DNA of 64,000 nt from a virus: positions 1 to 64,000 of IMG/VR virus record IMGVR_UViG_3300031251_000004, one strand, 5' to 3'. Position numbers and translations under genes: made by a program. Under the pieces are notes generated by a model. It made no database searches and was not told the origin of the DNA. It worked only from the letters and a program-made list of their open reading frames with translations. Below, one piece after another: positions 5,770 to 13,625 of the stretch; position 1 is the first letter of the stretch; every line of letters begins with the position of its first letter.

Positions 5770-6846
5770 TTATAATCCAACAGCTTTAGAAAACTCTGCC
5801 ACAGCTTTACGATATTTATTAGGGTTAAATTGTTTTAGGATATTGAACATATTACTATGATTTAGCATTTCTGATGCAGATCCGAAAGAATTTGTAATGT
5901 TATCCCATTCAACCTCTCTTTGTTCTTTAGTTTTGAGGGATTTGGTTTTGATATTATGTTTGAAGATTGGTATAAGTTTTTGTTCCATTAGATCGAAGAA
6001 CCGTTGTACTGGAATATGTCTTACCCAAGCAAGCATATAATCTCTATGAAATGAGGCTGGGACTAATGTTTTATATTGATTGAATTGATGAACTGAGTCT
6101 GTGAGATTGGTATAGAACTCTTCATCTGCTAGTACGTGTTCTTTATTAGATATACCAACAGTGGAACTTAGATCTTCATCATATTTTGTATCTCGGATCT
6201 TTTTGGATGGTAATCCTCCCATTTGATTTATCATATATTTTATAAATGACTGCATAAAATGTTGTAGTTCATGTCTCGCTAGACTTTTTACATCTTCAAT
6301 TTTATATTGTAATGTTTCTAACGTTCTCACATATTTGAGACTTTTGTCGACATCTTCTTTAATTACTATCCTACCTATAAGGATCTCATTTTTATCATTT
6401 ATATGGTTTTGGAGTCTTGGTTGCCACAACCCGCGGGAATTCACATTTTCTGCAAAGAACATTTCAGATGACTTATCGTCGTTAGCAAAGATCAATATAA
6501 TTTTGAATACAGAATTTGCTGCAGCTTTTGGAGCATATGGTATATCAGAACCTTTAATTCTAATAGATTTTCTTGATTTATCTTCGGCTGAGATATTGGC
6601 TGATAGTCTTTTACAATATCCATAGCATATTTTTATATCATCAAGCTGATCTTGACTTACTTTTTGACGTTGTTTTTTATTTAAATTTTTATAATTTTGT
6701 AATATAGTTTTATATTTTTCCGCCATAAAGAAACAATACGTGCCAACAGCAAAATCTTCTATCTCTTTGAGAGTATTTTGTGGAACTTGAAGAAGCCCGG
6801 CTTGTTTTTGAAACGCGATTGCTTTATTTAAGAGATCATGATACAT
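5770..6846 (-). CDS. HExxH zinc metalloprotease-like protein
   Basis: This is a 358-residue protein with a zincin motif RHELQH (residues 191-196; His192, Glu193 and His196). A candidate third ligand lies about 47 residues later, in HVLADEEFYTN. The N-terminal 20 residues (LLNKAIAFQKQAGLL) resemble the short amphipathic starts of the 11285 and 30203 proteins, which begin AKKFEKLA and LATKFEKQA. A role in processing a virion or host protein is inferred. Substrate and localisation are unknown. No Shine-Dalgarno is visible. Confidence 0.6.
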   Translation of the reverse strand: MYHDLLNKAIAFQKQAGLLQVPQNTLKEIEDFAVGTYCFFMAEKYKTILQNYKNLNKKQRQKVSQDQLDDIKICYGYCKRLSANISAEDKSRKSIRIKGSDIPYAPKAAANSVFKIILIFANDDKSSEMFFAENVNSRGLWQPRLQNHINDKNEILIGRIVIKEDVDKSLKYVRTLETLQYKIEDVKSLARHELQHFMQSFIKYMINQMGGLPSKKIRDTKYDEDLSSTVGISNKEHVLADEEFYTNLTDSVHQFNQYKTLVPASFHRDYMLAWVRHIPVQRFFDLMEQKLIPIFKHNIKTKSLKTKEQREVEWDNITNSFGSASEMLNHSNMFNILKQFNPNKYRKAVAEFSKAVGL

Positions 6847-6865
6847 ATAAATAAATGGTAAAATA

Positions 6866-7147
6866 TTACATCAGTAAAAGGGTTATATTATATATATCTA
6901 AAAAATCTGGGAAGTAGTTTATGATTGCTAAATAGCAGTATTCTATTTTATCATTATACTTAGATGAGAGGCATTTTAGAATATAAGTTTTGACTCTATC
7001 ATTATCATAGCAGCGTTCTAGTTCTTGTTTTGAATGTATGATATAGCAAGTTGCAGATGAAGGGTTATTATATAACGCGGTATTTGCGGAGTTCATCCAA
7101 CAGGAATTACATGGTTTTGATGGAAGGAGATCTTTGCAGGTTTTCAT
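6866..7147 (-). CDS. Small Cys-containing hypothetical protein, LLI-tail family
   Basis: The start at 7147 gives 93 residues; an in-frame ATG at 7180 would add 11. It begins MKTCKDLLPSKPCNSCW, a CxxC pair, and ends FPDFLDIYNITLLLM, matching the small-protein tails of this block. The start overlaps the upstream gene by about 40 bases, an unusually long overlap, and there is no clear Shine-Dalgarno. Function unknown. Confidence 0.5.
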   Translation of the reverse strand: MKTCKDLLPSKPCNSCWMNSANTALYNNPSSATCYIIHSKQELERCYDNDRVKTYILKCLSSKYNDKIEYCYLAIINYFPDFLDIYNITLLLM

Positions 7148-7820
7148 TATTATATTGATTGAATACTTTAATGAATGCAAGACTAATAGTAATGAGGGAT
7201 TTCTTATTAGATTTAGATAGTTTGAATATCTTTGAATGTTCTTTATTTAGGAATACCATACCGGTTGACAGATATGCTTGAGTTTCATCGATGAAAACTT
7301 TTTTTGTATAGCCTTTGATTTTTAGCCAATGATTGATTTGATTTTGAATGTTTGCTGGTATAGTTTTAACAAGCTTTGTCATAATGGTTTTATAGGATTT
7401 ATTTGTATAGAAGAGTCCGTGTGCTATTTCATGATTTAATGTATTTTTATCATTCTTTGATGCGCCGATAATGTAGAAGTTTTGGGAGGATTTTTTACAA
7501 TGCATGTAGATATTGAGCATCTCATAATCATATATATTCCGATCTGGAATGAGATTGTTATGAACATTTGGGATTATATAATCTGGAATATTGAAGCCTG
7601 ACCAATCGGATGTATATGTAAAATTACCATTGCCATATTTCTTTGAATACCAGCGGATGAAAGAAAGAATGGAGAAAGACTTATTGCGGAACTTAGTGGA
7701 TGGAGATTCATAGAACTCTTGATAGCGTAGGAAGTGCATACAGAGATCGTATTGATCTGAGAACTCTAAGTAAAATATATTTGGTTTGATTTCTTTTAGG
7801 GAATATTTTGCGGTTTTCAT
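7107..7820 (-). CDS. HExxH zinc metallopeptidase-like protein
   Basis: This is a 237-residue protein. NHEIAHGLFY (residues 129-138) carries HExxH, with His130, Glu131 and His134. FIDETQAYLSTG (177-188) gives Glu179 as the likely third zinc ligand, about 45 residues downstream, as in small zincin domains. It overlaps the upstream gene by 4 bases. Together with the 5770 protein it forms a pair of predicted metalloproteases within 1 kb. Sequence outside the active site differs, so they are at most distant relatives. Confidence 0.6.
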   Translation of the reverse strand: MKTAKYSLKEIKPNIFYLEFSDQYDLCMHFLRYQEFYESPSTKFRNKSFSILSFIRWYSKKYGNGNFTYTSDWSGFNIPDYIIPNVHNNLIPDRNIYDYEMLNIYMHCKKSSQNFYIIGASKNDKNTLNHEIAHGLFYTNKSYKTIMTKLVKTIPANIQNQINHWLKIKGYTKKVFIDETQAYLSTGMVFLNKEHSKIFKLSKSNKKSLITISLAFIKVFNQYNNENLQRSPSIKTM

Positions 7821-8083
7821 ATTAGGAGAGATATCTTGTCTAAGTATTCGCTGTATTCTGGTTTATATAGTTTTATTGCTTCTTTTAGATATATAAAATA
7901 ATTGCCTTCGAAGCCTTCTGTTTTTATGGTTGATGCAAGGGATGCTTTTATATTTTCCCAAGATTCGAATTCATTACCCCACCATTCGATCCAGCATATG
8001 GACTGATGTAATTTTACCATTGGATGAGCTGACTTGAACGAACATACATAGCAGAGAGATATATTTAGAGATTTACATAGCAT
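7817..8083 (-). CDS. Small hypothetical protein with Cys/Trp-rich N-terminus, LLI tail
   Basis: This is an 88-residue protein. The N-terminal part (LCYVCSFKSAHP, then SICWIEWWG) contains a CxxC and several Trp residues. The C-terminal part EAIKLYKPEYSEYLDKISLLI follows the AI-x(5)-P-x-[YF]...LDK-x-x-LLI pattern shared with the 8962 and 6866 proteins. There is no Shine-Dalgarno. It is transcribed divergently from the HNH gene at 8100, with only 16 bases between the two starts. Confidence 0.55.
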   Translation of the reverse strand: MLCKSLNISLCYVCSFKSAHPMVKLHQSICWIEWWGNEFESWENIKASLASTIKTEGFEGNYFIYLKEAIKLYKPEYSEYLDKISLLI

Positions 8084-8099
8084 TGTTATATTATGTTAT

Positions 8100-8396
8100 A
8101 TGAGAAAAGTTGTTATTGAGTATGTGAAAAAAGGTTTGAGAAGAATGTGGGGAAAGAGTTTGCAACGTAATGGTGCGTTGAAGAGTGCTAAGGTTGAGAG
8201 GGGGAAGTATCGGTGTGCATGTTGCGGTAAGGTATTTAGGCGGAAGGATATAGAGGTTGATCATAAGGTTGCTGTTGGGAGATTTATTGATTTTGACACA
8301 TATGTAGAAAGACTATTCTGTGATACAAAAGGGCTTCAGGTATTATGCCGATTGTGTCATAAAAACAAAACTAAAAAAGACATAAAATCATTTTAG
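8100..8396 (+). CDS. HNH endonuclease
   Basis: This is a 98-residue HNH protein: CACCGK (39-44), IEVDH (51-55, the catalytic His following Asp), then LQVLCRLCHKNKT (79-91) with the second zinc pair and the last His. The domain order is standard for small phage HNH nucleases. It is the only plus-strand gene between 5149 and 11968 and its 3' end overlaps the convergent 8388 gene by 9 bases. This fits a free-standing mobile (homing-type) nuclease inserted between minus-strand genes, although a packaging-associated HNH cannot be excluded. Confidence 0.8.
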   Translation: MRKVVIEYVKKGLRRMWGKSLQRNGALKSAKVERGKYRCACCGKVFRRKDIEVDHKVAVGRFIDFDTYVERLFCDTKGLQVLCRLCHKNKTKKDIKSF

Positions 8397-8672
8397 CATT
8401 CTATATTTATCTGCTTCCTCTTCGGTTATAGATTGGAAAATAATTCCGCCAATGGAAAAGAACGGCATATCGTTTTCAGACCTTCCGGACATAATGACAG
8501 AGCCGGTTGCAGAAGTTAACGGTCTAAGCATATCTACATAATCTTTCAATGGTATAATAAAATTAGTTTTTTGTGAATATTGAATATATTCAAGAATATC
8601 TCGCATTAAAATTCCAGCATTACTAACATCAACTGCTTTTTTTATTACATCTAAATCAACATATGTTTTCAT
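8388..8672 (-). CDS. Tandem paralogue A, ITEEEADKYR tail
   Basis: This 94-residue protein is closely related to the adjacent 8669-8965 product. Both have a YVDLD/YIDED start, a KDY motif mid-protein, DMP[FY]FSI and an ITEEEADKYR[MI]LK ending. The start overlaps the paralogue's stop by 4 bases. No known family is recognised. The conserved C-terminal strand-plus-helix suggests a small folded domain. Confidence 0.65.
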   Translation of the reverse strand: MKTYVDLDVIKKAVDVSNAGILMRDILEYIQYSQKTNFIIPLKDYVDMLRPLTSATGSVIMSGRSENDMPFFSIGGIIFQSITEEEADKYRMLK

Positions 8673-8965
8673 TTTAATATCCTGTACTTATCCGCTTCCT
8701 CTTCCGTAATCATTGTGAATGTTATTCCTGCGATAGAAAAATATGGCATATCATCTTTTGTTCTACCAAACGTAGCAGATCTAATGATATGATTAAGACT
8801 ACTACCACGATAACTATCATTGACTATTTTGATATAATCTTTAGCTGATAAAAGAAAATCATAGTCTCCAGTAATTTCAGCATAGCTAAATATAGCATAT
8901 ATTGAATATGTTTCATTTGTTTGAATTATTTTATCAATAATATCTTCATCTATATATTTTTTCAT
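8669..8965 (-). CDS. Tandem paralogue B, ITEEEADKYR tail
   Basis: This is a 98-residue tandem duplicate of the 8388-8672 product. The C-terminal 27 residues are nearly identical in pattern (DMPYFSIAGITFTMITEEEA...), while the N-terminal 60 residues have diverged. It overlaps its neighbours by 4 bases on both sides, so it belongs to one polycistronic unit. Function unknown. Confidence 0.65.
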   Translation of the reverse strand: MKKYIDEDIIDKIIQTNETYSIYAIFSYAEITGDYDFLLSAKDYIKIVNDSYRGSSLNHIIRSATFGRTKDDMPYFSIAGITFTMITEEEADKYRILK

Positions 8966-9198
8966 ATTAGCAGCAATAATTTATCTAAATCTTCTTTTAG
9001 ATGTGGAAAATCTGTATTGATTACTTCGATTGCATATTCTACCATTGGAATTCCGCTATCATTTCCAATCATATGGAAAGATGAGATCATTGCGCGCATT
9101 GTGATTTTTTGCTGTTCAATATCTTTTGCGTCGTACATAGTTTTGCATATTGATTTTTTGAAGTTTTTGATTAGTGTTTGGATTTTTGTGTTAGCCAT
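8962..9198 (-). CDS. Small helical hypothetical protein with DLDKLLLLI tail
   Basis: This is a 78-residue, fully helical-looking protein. The basic N-terminus (TLIKNFKKSICK) is followed by MVEYAIEVINTDFPHLKEDLD and the tail KLLLLI. That C-terminal block aligns by eye with the ends of the 7817 and 6866 proteins. The start lacks a Shine-Dalgarno but has TATAATC directly before ATG. Function unknown. Confidence 0.55.
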   Translation of the reverse strand: MANTKIQTLIKNFKKSICKTMYDAKDIEQQKITMRAMISSFHMIGNDSGIPMVEYAIEVINTDFPHLKEDLDKLLLLI

Positions 9199-9243
9199 GA
9201 TTATAATGTATATTCTGTTGGTGTTATTGTAAGTGGCGGAAAA

Positions 9244-9468
9244 TTAAATTAATATAAGAAGCTTTCTAAAAGATTCCTCTAAATGTTTATAATAGTAGGT
9301 TGCAACGTCAAGTAGATCAGATGCAGATTCGCTGTATTGTTTTATATAAACAATGAATACTTTAATTCTATCTGAATCCTCAGTACAATCAATAAGATCT
9401 GCTGCAAGTTTGTATAAAATAACATCATCCCATATACCTATTATTTGATTCATTATATATTTTTTCAT
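9244..9468 (-). CDS. Small helical hypothetical protein with FRKLLILI tail
   Basis: This is a 74-residue protein. DSDRIKVFIVYIKQY in the middle resembles NDRVKTYILKCL of the 6866 protein, and it ends HLEESFRKLLILI. The start overlaps the TGA of the upstream CPxC paralogue by 4 bases. It is probably a member of the same rapidly diverging family as its neighbours. Function unknown. Confidence 0.55.
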   Translation of the reverse strand: MKKYIMNQIIGIWDDVILYKLAADLIDCTEDSDRIKVFIVYIKQYSESASDLLDVATYYYKHLEESFRKLLILI

Positions 9469-10043
9469 GCCAGAAGTAGAATAGAATTGATTTTGGAAAA
9501 TATTTTTTCTTTATTGGAAAAATCAAACTTTTCAAAAGGTATATATGGTATTTTTACGGATCTAAATGTTGCTTTCTTTAGTGTGTTTCCGTTGCTTGTA
9601 AGTAAGCTAGACGCTCTAGTATTGTAGTTATTTATAATAATGTATTGAATATCGTCATATGTAAAGCCAAAATGTTCCATATATGGTTCAGATGAAAAAG
9701 AGCTTTTCGTTCTATCATAAAAAATATTAATAGATCTACTGAACGAATTTGGATATACCGCGCACCATGTGCAATCTTTTTGTAAAAAGATATTGAGATC
9801 GTATAGAGAGACAAACTGATTTGCGGAGTTTGTATATAATATATTACCATTTATAATAGAAAGAGAGAACTCAAACACATCTAGATTTGGTTCTACAAAA
9901 TAATCGCTTTTCATAGATATTGTTATTTTATTTTTTGCTACTAGTATTTTATGTGCTTGATTGGAGGAGACATCCAGGCTGTGATGGCAGAATGGACAAT
10001 TTTTATATTCATCTATGAATTGTTTTAGATTCATGTTATTCAT
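9465..10043 (-). CDS. CPxC-motif paralogue 1
   Basis: This 192-residue protein is one of three consecutive relatives. The N-terminus is FIDEYKNCPFCHHSL (CPFC, residues 16-19). An internal second pair (CTWC, about 92-95) could complete a zinc site. The C-terminus is FDFSNKEKIFSKINSILLLA. The ending FDFS-x(4)-I-x-x-KI-x-[SI]-I-x-LL recurs in the next two genes. The start overlaps the upstream stop by 8 bases; an ATG at 10034 is an alternative. Function unknown. Confidence 0.6.
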   Translation of the reverse strand: MNNMNLKQFIDEYKNCPFCHHSLDVSSNQAHKILVAKNKITISMKSDYFVEPNLDVFEFSLSIINGNILYTNSANQFVSLYDLNIFLQKDCTWCAVYPNSFSRSINIFYDRTKSSFSSEPYMEHFGFTYDDIQYIIINNYNTRASSLLTSNGNTLKKATFRSVKIPYIPFEKFDFSNKEKIFSKINSILLLA

Positions 10044-10731
10044 CTGCGAGAAGGAAAATTGAATTTATTCTGGAGGATACTTTTTTGGGATTATCAAAAC
10101 TGAAGTAATCATCATTGACTAAATTAATTCTTTTTTCTTTATAGGATTTGTTTGATCCATCAATATTAGCTTCTGCAACGGAGAAAGAGGTTTTAGATAT
10201 GTTGTAATCATTTATAATATTTATAACATTCCCTTCTTTATTTTCGAAAATATTATATAATTTATAAATCTCATGATATATATCAATATATTTGATATTG
10301 AAACTAAACTGTTCATCTTTTTCGTCTTTTGGACAATAATCATCATCGGCTGAAAAATCTCCAACTGCGAGATATTTATGTGGGAAAGTAGTATTATCAC
10401 AATAAATTTGTAAATCGAAGATGCACGAGCTATTTGTATAGTGCCCGAATATTGTATTGTTTGGTATATCTATTGTTGTGAATAGCTTTTTAATTGGAAC
10501 TAGTTTGGTAGTTGTAGGTTTAAATTCTTCTACAATGGTTTCTTGTTTAACATTTTCTAATGTAATATCAAAAGATATTTGCAATGAACCAGTTAACCCT
10601 ACATTACTAAAATCATTATTATTACCAAATATTGTATTTGATATTTTATAAGTTAATTCATTTGAGCATATTGGGCAATTGGTTCGATACTCTATTAGTT
10701 TAGAAAATGTTTCAAATTCTCGTGATGGCAT
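10036..10731 (-). CDS. CPxC-motif paralogue 2
   Basis: This 231-residue protein begins FSKLIEYRTNCPICSNELTY (CPIC, residues 19-22) and ends KKVSSRINSIFLLADE. The middle region is acidic and Asn/Tyr-rich with no recognised motif, and includes DDDYCPKDEKDE. It is longer than the flanking paralogues because of a Thr/Lys-rich insert near residue 65. It is probably a secreted-or-cytosolic zinc protein of unknown role; no signal peptide is visible. Confidence 0.6.
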   Translation of the reverse strand: MPSREFETFSKLIEYRTNCPICSNELTYKISNTIFGNNNDFSNVGLTGSLQISFDITLENVKQETIVEEFKPTTTKLVPIKKLFTTIDIPNNTIFGHYTNSSCIFDLQIYCDNTTFPHKYLAVGDFSADDDYCPKDEKDEQFSFNIKYIDIYHEIYKLYNIFENKEGNVINIINDYNISKTSFSVAEANIDGSNKSYKEKRINLVNDDYFSFDNPKKVSSRINSIFLLADE

Positions 10732-10732
10732 T

Positions 10733-11263
10733 TTATCCTAAAAGCTGTATAATTTTTAATTTTTTATCTATTGCTTTTTTTGAAGAAAAATCAAAATCAA
10801 TTACTGGTAATGTTATTAATTTAGTAAAATAGTTTACTGTTATGTGTATGGTTGACAGCGAGTTTGTAAAATCGTTATTTACTGCCATATGTACCGAATC
10901 TGGCATCATTCTGATGAAGTGGATTTTCTCAAGCATTATACTATCTATATATAGAAGATTTTTTAATAAATTACAAGTGCCGGAATAAAAAAAATGATAT
11001 TTGCGACATTGGCGACCAATAATTAATTTAGATGAGTTTTTGCAATTATTATAATTATAATTTTCCGTGATTTTATTGTTGAATAAATTTATTGAAAACT
11101 CATTAAACAATGATGCCGGTAAAAGATTTAGGTTGTTATTATCTAAGCTACCTGACAGGAACCCGGCAAATGTAATTGTTGGCTCAGTGCGTTTTTTGCA
11201 CAAGGGGCAAAATTCTATATAATTAAAAAAATCGAATAAGTTATTAAATTGTTGAACTACCAC
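10733..11263 (-). CDS. CPxC-motif paralogue 3
   Basis: This is a 176-residue protein with a GTG start at 11263. It begins NLFDFFNYIEFCPLCKKRTE (CPLC, residues 19-22) and has further cysteines around residues 75-96 (NCKN, QCRKYHF, GTCN). It ends FDFSSKKAIDKKLKIIQLLG. As in the other two members, a one-zinc N-terminal knuckle, a beta-rich middle and a helical FDFS tail are predicted. The leader has TATATACTTTTAA and no Shine-Dalgarno. Confidence 0.6.
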   Translation of the reverse strand: MVVQQFNNLFDFFNYIEFCPLCKKRTEPTITFAGFLSGSLDNNNLNLLPASLFNEFSINLFNNKITENYNYNNCKNSSKLIIGRQCRKYHFFYSGTCNLLKNLLYIDSIMLEKIHFIRMMPDSVHMAVNNDFTNSLSTIHITVNYFTKLITLPVIDFDFSSKKAIDKKLKIIQLLG

Positions 11264-11284
11264 TTAAAAGTATATATCAATAAA

Positions 11285-11968
11285 TTATACTGTTGGTACT
11301 TCGTGTTCTCTTATTCTTTCAATAAGTTTTGGTAATGGTAGGTTTTCGAAATTATATTTTGTTTTGAATGCGTCTAATGCTTTTTGTGTTTCCGGTCCTA
11401 AGATACCATCTGGTGGTTCTTTTAGTGGAAAGATATCACCAGTTGGAACTAAAATTTTATTTAGTTTAGTTTGAACGTCTTTTGGAATTGATGGATATTT
11501 TGATTTTGATGGAGTAATTTTAAGTTCTGGGACTTGAACTGTTGACTCTTGTTGTGGCGCTGGAACTGATGGTTGTTTAGCCGATTGAGCTTTTAATGAA
11601 TCTATGAATGGCATCAAATTTTTTGTGGCAAAATTTATTGTATTTTGGTTTTTTGATTTTGTTAAAACTTGATATATTTTTGTTGCCGTATCTGCTAGGT
11701 TTTGGAATGATAGTTCACCTTGAGGATATCTTAGGGAACTATATAGATTACGTGCTTCGGCAGGGAAATTGGCTTGGTCGGCAGTCCACTGATTAGTTAA
11801 CAATTTTACAAGTGCTTTTCTGGCAGGTTCTGTTGAACTTGCTGTTTGAGATGTTTTGTTGAATTTTTTATCAAATTTATTAGCTAATGTGATCGATTTA
11901 GAAAAATCGTATTCTTTATTAGCAGTAGCTAGTTTTTCAAATTTTTTAGCTTTATCAAATAAATCCAT
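11285..11968 (-). CDS. Peptidoglycan-binding-like domain protein
   Basis: The start at 11968 is chosen because AGGAGA lies 8 bases upstream. The protein has 227 residues. The N-terminus MDLFDKAKKFEKLATA is a short amphipathic helix of the type seen in virion-associated proteins of large phages. A Pro/Gln-rich linker follows around 130-150. The C-terminal DGILGPETQKALDAFKTKYN matches the PG_binding_1 signature (DGxxGPxTxxAxxxFQ). A role in the tail or virion contacting the cell wall is inferred; no catalytic domain is present. Confidence 0.65.
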   Translation of the reverse strand: MDLFDKAKKFEKLATANKEYDFSKSITLANKFDKKFNKTSQTASSTEPARKALVKLLTNQWTADQANFPAEARNLYSSLRYPQGELSFQNLADTATKIYQVLTKSKNQNTINFATKNLMPFIDSLKAQSAKQPSVPAPQQESTVQVPELKITPSKSKYPSIPKDVQTKLNKILVPTGDIFPLKEPPDGILGPETQKALDAFKTKYNFENLPLPKLIERIREHEVPTV

Positions 11969-12004
11969 AACAAAATCTCCTATTGACTCGATATGAGTCT
12001 GCAA

Positions 12005-12118
12005 TTATAATACAGTATTATTCCCAAAGAATATTATATCAGATCTAGTGAAAATTATTTATATTTTATTATGTTGACAGCTTTTAGCTAAGACTTAAAT
12101 TGTATGAGAGGCAAATAA
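12005..12118. promoter_or_regulatory. Divergent intergenic region
   Basis: This AT-rich spacer lies between divergent genes. TGTATTATAAT on the minus strand (about 12010-12020) is a -10-like element for the 11285 gene. TTGACA at 12073 on the plus strand is a good -35 match upstream of the 12119 gene; a clear -10 at 17-18 bases is not obvious (TTAAAT at about 12095). Confidence 0.35.
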
Positions 12119-13087
12119 ATGAACAACTACTCGTTTGAAAATTATATAATGCAATGTTGCAAATCTCGTGAATGGAATTTACGGAAGTTTCTAAAAAAGA
12201 AATTAATTGATGCTGGATTCAGAATTATAGAAGATGACTACTCATCTTATAGAAAGGGCAAGTATCAGCAAGTACATAACCTCTTAGCTATAAGAGGAGA
12301 GCCAAGGATATGCTTGGTAGCACACACTGATGTTTGTAGAGATCATGGTAATGATATACCAGATGTTAATCCAGTAATAAAAACAATGGAAATTGATGAT
12401 GAGCTGAAACAAATAATTCAAGATAAAGATTGTGATGTTCAAGTTGGCGGTGATGATAGGCTTGGTGTTGCAATAAACAGTTGGATAGCATTAAATACAG
12501 GATATGATTTAGGGTTGTTATTTACGACAGATGAAGAGGTAGGTGTTGTCAGCGCTGAATATGTTCATTTTCCAGAACTATTGGATTTTGATCTTTTATT
12601 ACAAGTTGATCGTGGTAATAGATCTCATCAATTAGTAAATAGTATTGGCGGAGAACAATTGTGTTCATATGTTACAGCTAATAGATTGATACAAATATCA
12701 AAAAATATAAATCATCCTCGTTATATTGTTGATGGTATGTTGACAGATGTTTTAGCACTGAAAATGAATCATATGTGTAAGGACGCTGTAAATATGACTT
12801 GTGGATACCATAATTCAATTGGTGCTCAGAGAAATGAATATATTGATATACAGGAAGCAAAAGATACAATGCAGTATGTTTCAAGTATAATTCAATACTA
12901 TGATCTGAGAGAAGATGAAAATGAATCTAATGGTATAATTGAAAAAGATGTGTGGGAAGAATCATCATACACTCGTACAGAGACTATATATTCCAATGAA
13001 TTAAGGGGACGTGCTAAGAGCATAGGATATACAGATGATGATTTATTTAGTGAGGATAGGTATAATGATGACAGAGGGTATAGGTAG
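12119..13087 (+). CDS. M20/M28-type di-zinc peptidase-like protein
   Basis: This is a 322-residue protein with the full ligand set of co-catalytic zinc peptidases: VAHTD (His69, Asp71), GGDDRLG (110-116, bridging Asp), TTDEEVG (catalytic Glu139 and ligand Glu140), VDRG (Asp164) and GYHN (His231). The family removes N-terminal residues from peptides or deacylates small molecules. The fold core is present without an obvious dimerisation insert. The last 55 residues are acidic and unrelated. AGAGG precedes ATG. It is an unusual enzyme for a phage; the substrate is unknown. Confidence 0.75.
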   Translation: MNNYSFENYIMQCCKSREWNLRKFLKKKLIDAGFRIIEDDYSSYRKGKYQQVHNLLAIRGEPRICLVAHTDVCRDHGNDIPDVNPVIKTMEIDDELKQIIQDKDCDVQVGGDDRLGVAINSWIALNTGYDLGLLFTTDEEVGVVSAEYVHFPELLDFDLLLQVDRGNRSHQLVNSIGGEQLCSYVTANRLIQISKNINHPRYIVDGMLTDVLALKMNHMCKDAVNMTCGYHNSIGAQRNEYIDIQEAKDTMQYVSSIIQYYDLREDENESNGIIEKDVWEESSYTRTETIYSNELRGRAKSIGYTDDDLFSEDRYNDDRGYR

Positions 13088-13089
13088 GA

Positions 13090-13578
13090 TCACTGGTTTG
13101 GCTCTACATCTCTAATACATGGTGGGTCGAGGTGCCAAGGATTGTAATCTCTTGTTCGTTTTTCACCAACGAATAAATCATAATAATTACAGCGATAACA
13201 ACAATGACAAAAACAGCAACGAGTAAAACATTTTTTAAGTTCTATCAATGCTGTAAGATAAACTTGATTTATTGGAAGGGTTATATCAGGAGGACCAATT
13301 TTATTACAAAGCACGGAAACTAAGCCAGATTTTGCAAAGAGTACCATATCAGCATTATTTCGATTTGTTTGATCCCAAAGATCTCGTAAGACTAAAACAC
13401 GATAACCCTTGGCAATTTGTTCAGCTGGCCAATAACCATCTGATGCCACATATCCGTCAAATTGTGCTGCAGTTAAAACTTCCGTAATAAACAATTGACG
13501 AACAAAAGTTTTTAATACCTCACTTGACAAATCATTATTGATGAATATAATAGCTGGTGGAGAAGTGATAATAGCCAT
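13090..13578 (-). CDS. Cys-rich hypothetical protein
   Basis: The ATG at 13578 gives 162 residues; a longer frame from 13668 would overlap the dUTPase start and is not preferred. The first 100 residues look like a small alpha/beta domain (AIIFINND..., GYRVLVLRDLWDQTN). A cysteine cluster follows near residue 125 (CFTRCCFCHCCYRC), possibly binding metal. It is transcribed against its neighbours. No family is recognised. Confidence 0.5.
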   Translation of the reverse strand: MAIITSPPAIIFINNDLSSEVLKTFVRQLFITEVLTAAQFDGYVASDGYWPAEQIAKGYRVLVLRDLWDQTNRNNADMVLFAKSGLVSVLCNKIGPPDITLPINQVYLTALIELKKCFTRCCFCHCCYRCNYYDLFVGEKRTRDYNPWHLDPPCIRDVEPNQ

Positions 13579-13625
13579 ATAAATATAACATATAATGCCG
13601 AATAAAATTAGAAAGGAACTAATAA

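Noticed and set aside
13272-13487. A plus-strand 71-codon frame
   Set aside because: It is antisense to the 162-residue minus-strand gene and lacks a ribosome-binding site. The minus-strand frame is longer and fills the gap between its neighbours.
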